Shown: piece after piece, positions 35,322-36,334 of the stretch
How the letters are laid out: the number at the start of each line of letters is the position of its first letter
How positions within the stretch are numbered: the stretch's first letter is position 1
Assembly: GCA_902591495.1 (NCBI GenBank)
Contig: CACJAW010000021.1
Coordinates: 1-36,334, forward strand
Source of the DNA: an uncultured Pseudohongiella sp.
GTDB taxonomy: Bacteria; Pseudomonadota; Gammaproteobacteria; Pseudomonadales; Pseudohongiellaceae
DNA length: 36,334 nt
Reading direction: 5' to 3'
The notes under the pieces: model-generated
Databases searched by the model: none
Seen by the model: only the letters and a program-made list of their open reading frames with translations
Told to the model about the DNA's origin: nothing
Position numbers and translations under genes: made by a program

Positions 35322-35966
35322 ATGAGAATTATATTATTAGGCGCGCCAGGTGCTGGTAAAGGAACTCAAGCTCAGTATATTTGTGAACAATACGGTATTC
35401 CTCAAATTTCTACTGGTGATATGTTGCGAGCAGCAGTTAAAGCCCAGTCTGAATTGGGGAAAAAGGTAGAGAAAGTAATGGCTTCGGGAGGGTTAGTGAC
35501 CGATGAAATTATAATTGCTTTAGTTAAAGCCCGTATTGAAGAGGAAGATTGTAAAGATGGTTTTTTATTTGATGGATTTCCAAGAACTATACCCCAAGCT
35601 TCTGCCTTACTAGAAAGTAATATTCTAATTGATGTTGTTCTAGAAATTGATGTCCAAGATGATGAAATAGTAAAACGCCTCAGTGGTCGAAGAGTTCATC
35701 TAGATTCAGGGCGTGTCTACCACACAATCTATAATCCGCCTAAAAATGAAGGCTTCGATGATGTAAGTGGTGAAGAACTGATTCAAAGGGAAGATGATCA
35801 AGAAGAGACAGTGCGGAATCGTTTAAAGGTATACCACCAACAAACAAAACCTTTAGTGGAATACTATACCCAGTTATCAAGTTTGGATAGCAATATTAGG
35901 GTTATAAAAATAAATGGTTTGGCAAAAGTTGATTCGATCAAAGAAGAGATTTTTAAAATGCTTTAA
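35322..35966 (+). CDS. adk: Adenylate kinase
   Basis: Interconverts ATP plus AMP and two ADP. From the ATG at 35322 it has 214 residues, exactly the E. coli length. That start has GGAG six bases upstream; a TTG at 35310 lies on the ribosome site itself and is rejected. The P-loop is GAPGAGKGT (7-15). The AMP site has STGDMLRA and DGFPRT. The LID domain ([13 protein letters not shown] onward) lacks the four zinc cysteines, as in most gammaproteobacteria. It is 24 bp after mazG. Confidence 0.98.
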   Translation: MRIILLGAPGAGKGTQAQYICEQYGIPQISTGDMLRAAVKAQSELGKKVEKVMASGGLVTDEIIIALVKARIEEEDCKDGFLFDGFPRTIPQASALLESNILIDVVLEIDVQDDEIVKRLSGRRVHLDSGRVYHTIYNPPKNEGFDDVSGEELIQREDDQEETVRNRLKVYHQQTKPLVEYYTQLSSLDSNIRVIKINGLAKVDSIKEEIFKML

Positions 35967-36262
35967 ATAATTCTCGTTTTATTTTTTATATTGTTTTAAA
36001 AAAATGATTAGTAGGTTATTTAAACAAATTTTAGTTTAATATCGAATGAATTATCCTTTAAAAGGATAATCGCAGGTAAACGTTCTCAAACATACTTTAG
36101 CTCGACGTATTTTTTTTTAAAAATTCAATACTTTTTCTTAAAGTTTTTTAACTAACTAGCGAAATATCTATTTGATACCATACACAAGTGTTTTGGTTGT
36201 CTGTTAAAAAAGTAAGATGGTTTTAAAAGGAAAACATCAACTCGAAAAAGACGGGGAAAATT
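35967..36262. other. AT-rich spacer with palindromes upstream of the H1-like gene
   Basis: About 296 bp without a plausible gene and with many A/T tracts. It holds a near-perfect palindrome ATTATCCTTT-A-AAAGGATAAT (36050-36070) and, 10 bp upstream, TTAAAC/GTTTAA (36020-36039) with an eight-base gap. Neither is followed by a T run, so neither reads as a rho-independent terminator on either strand. It must contain the promoter of the H1-like gene, but no clear -35/-10 pair was found. Confidence 0.5.
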
Positions 36263-36334
36263 ATGGCTAAGAAAAAAGTAGCAAAAAAGAAGGCACCTGC
36301 TAAAAAGAAGGTAGCTAAGAAAAAGGTAGCAGTA
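36263..36334 (+). CDS. Histone H1-like lysine/alanine-rich protein (3' truncated by window edge)
   Basis: The first 24 codons read MAKKKVAKKKAPAKKK then VAKKKVAV, about half lysine, with the AKKK/PAKK repeats of bacterial H1-like and AlgP-type DNA-binding proteins. GGGG lies eight bases before the ATG. Such proteins bind DNA through their charge and are often repeat-length variable. The rest is outside the window, so a lysine-rich leader of another protein cannot be excluded. Confidence 0.65.
   Translation, partial: MAKKKVAKKKAPAKKKVAKKKVAV

Noticed and set aside
36050-36070. The 21-bp palindrome as a rho-independent terminator of adk
   Set aside because: Arms are AT-rich, the loop would be a single base, and no T run follows on either strand.
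1-36334. CRISPR arrays, insertion sequences, prophage or toxin-antitoxin modules
   Set aside because: No regularly spaced repeats, transposase motifs, phage structural genes or paired small toxin-antitoxin genes were seen on either strand.

Overview
The window is about 36 kb of compact, moderately AT-rich chromosome from a free-living, probably marine, gammaproteobacterium. The evidence is conserved gene order: sdhE diverging from ygfZ, nadB diverging from rpoE-rseA-mucD-lepA-lepB-rnc-era-recO, suhB diverging from trmJ, and cysM-rlmD-mazG. I see no insertion sequence, phage gene, integrase, CRISPR array or rRNA. Nearly all genes are core metabolism or housekeeping, so most novelty lies in altered proteins, missing neighbours and intergenic signals. 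Taxonomy below class level is not claimed.

Left part (1-9.5 kb): the end of a zinc-finger protein overlaps a secreted lipase-like hydrolase. The EF-P paralogue efpL diverges from a DAHP synthase of the shikimate pathway. On the minus strand, frmA-gloA-folD-aminotransferase could form one transcript linking glutathione-dependent aldehyde removal to folate one-carbon metabolism and aromatic amino acids. A TauE/SafE exporter, a TetR regulator, a PlsC-like acyltransferase and a YdjA-type nitroreductase follow.

Middle part (9.5-22 kb): an orphan B12-binding-type radical SAM protein faces a MATE exporter. An SuhB-like protein that has lost most of its catalytic metal ligands diverges from trmJ. 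Then come ygiQ with a YdgA-like membrane protein, a winged-helix regulator with a C-terminal cysteine cluster and a 20-bp inverted-repeat operator candidate, the sodium/proline symporter putP, an ElaA acetyltransferase, tRNA-Arg(CCT), ygfZ and sdhE.

Right part (22-36.3 kb): nadB diverges from the envelope-stress sigma-E locus. That locus has a strong autoregulatory sigma-E promoter candidate and lacks rseB/mucB. It continues through translation, secretion, RNA-processing and repair genes (lepA, lepB, rnc, era, recO), then cysM, rlmD, mazG and adk. pdxJ is absent after recO and relA is absent between rlmD and mazG. The window ends in the first 24 codons of a lysine/alanine-rich histone H1-like protein behind an AT-rich, palindrome-bearing spacer.

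The best candidates for follow-up are the catalytically degenerate SuhB, the operator and alternative-hairpin leader between the cysteine-cluster regulator and putP, the overlapping leader peptide at tauE, and the orphan radical SAM protein.
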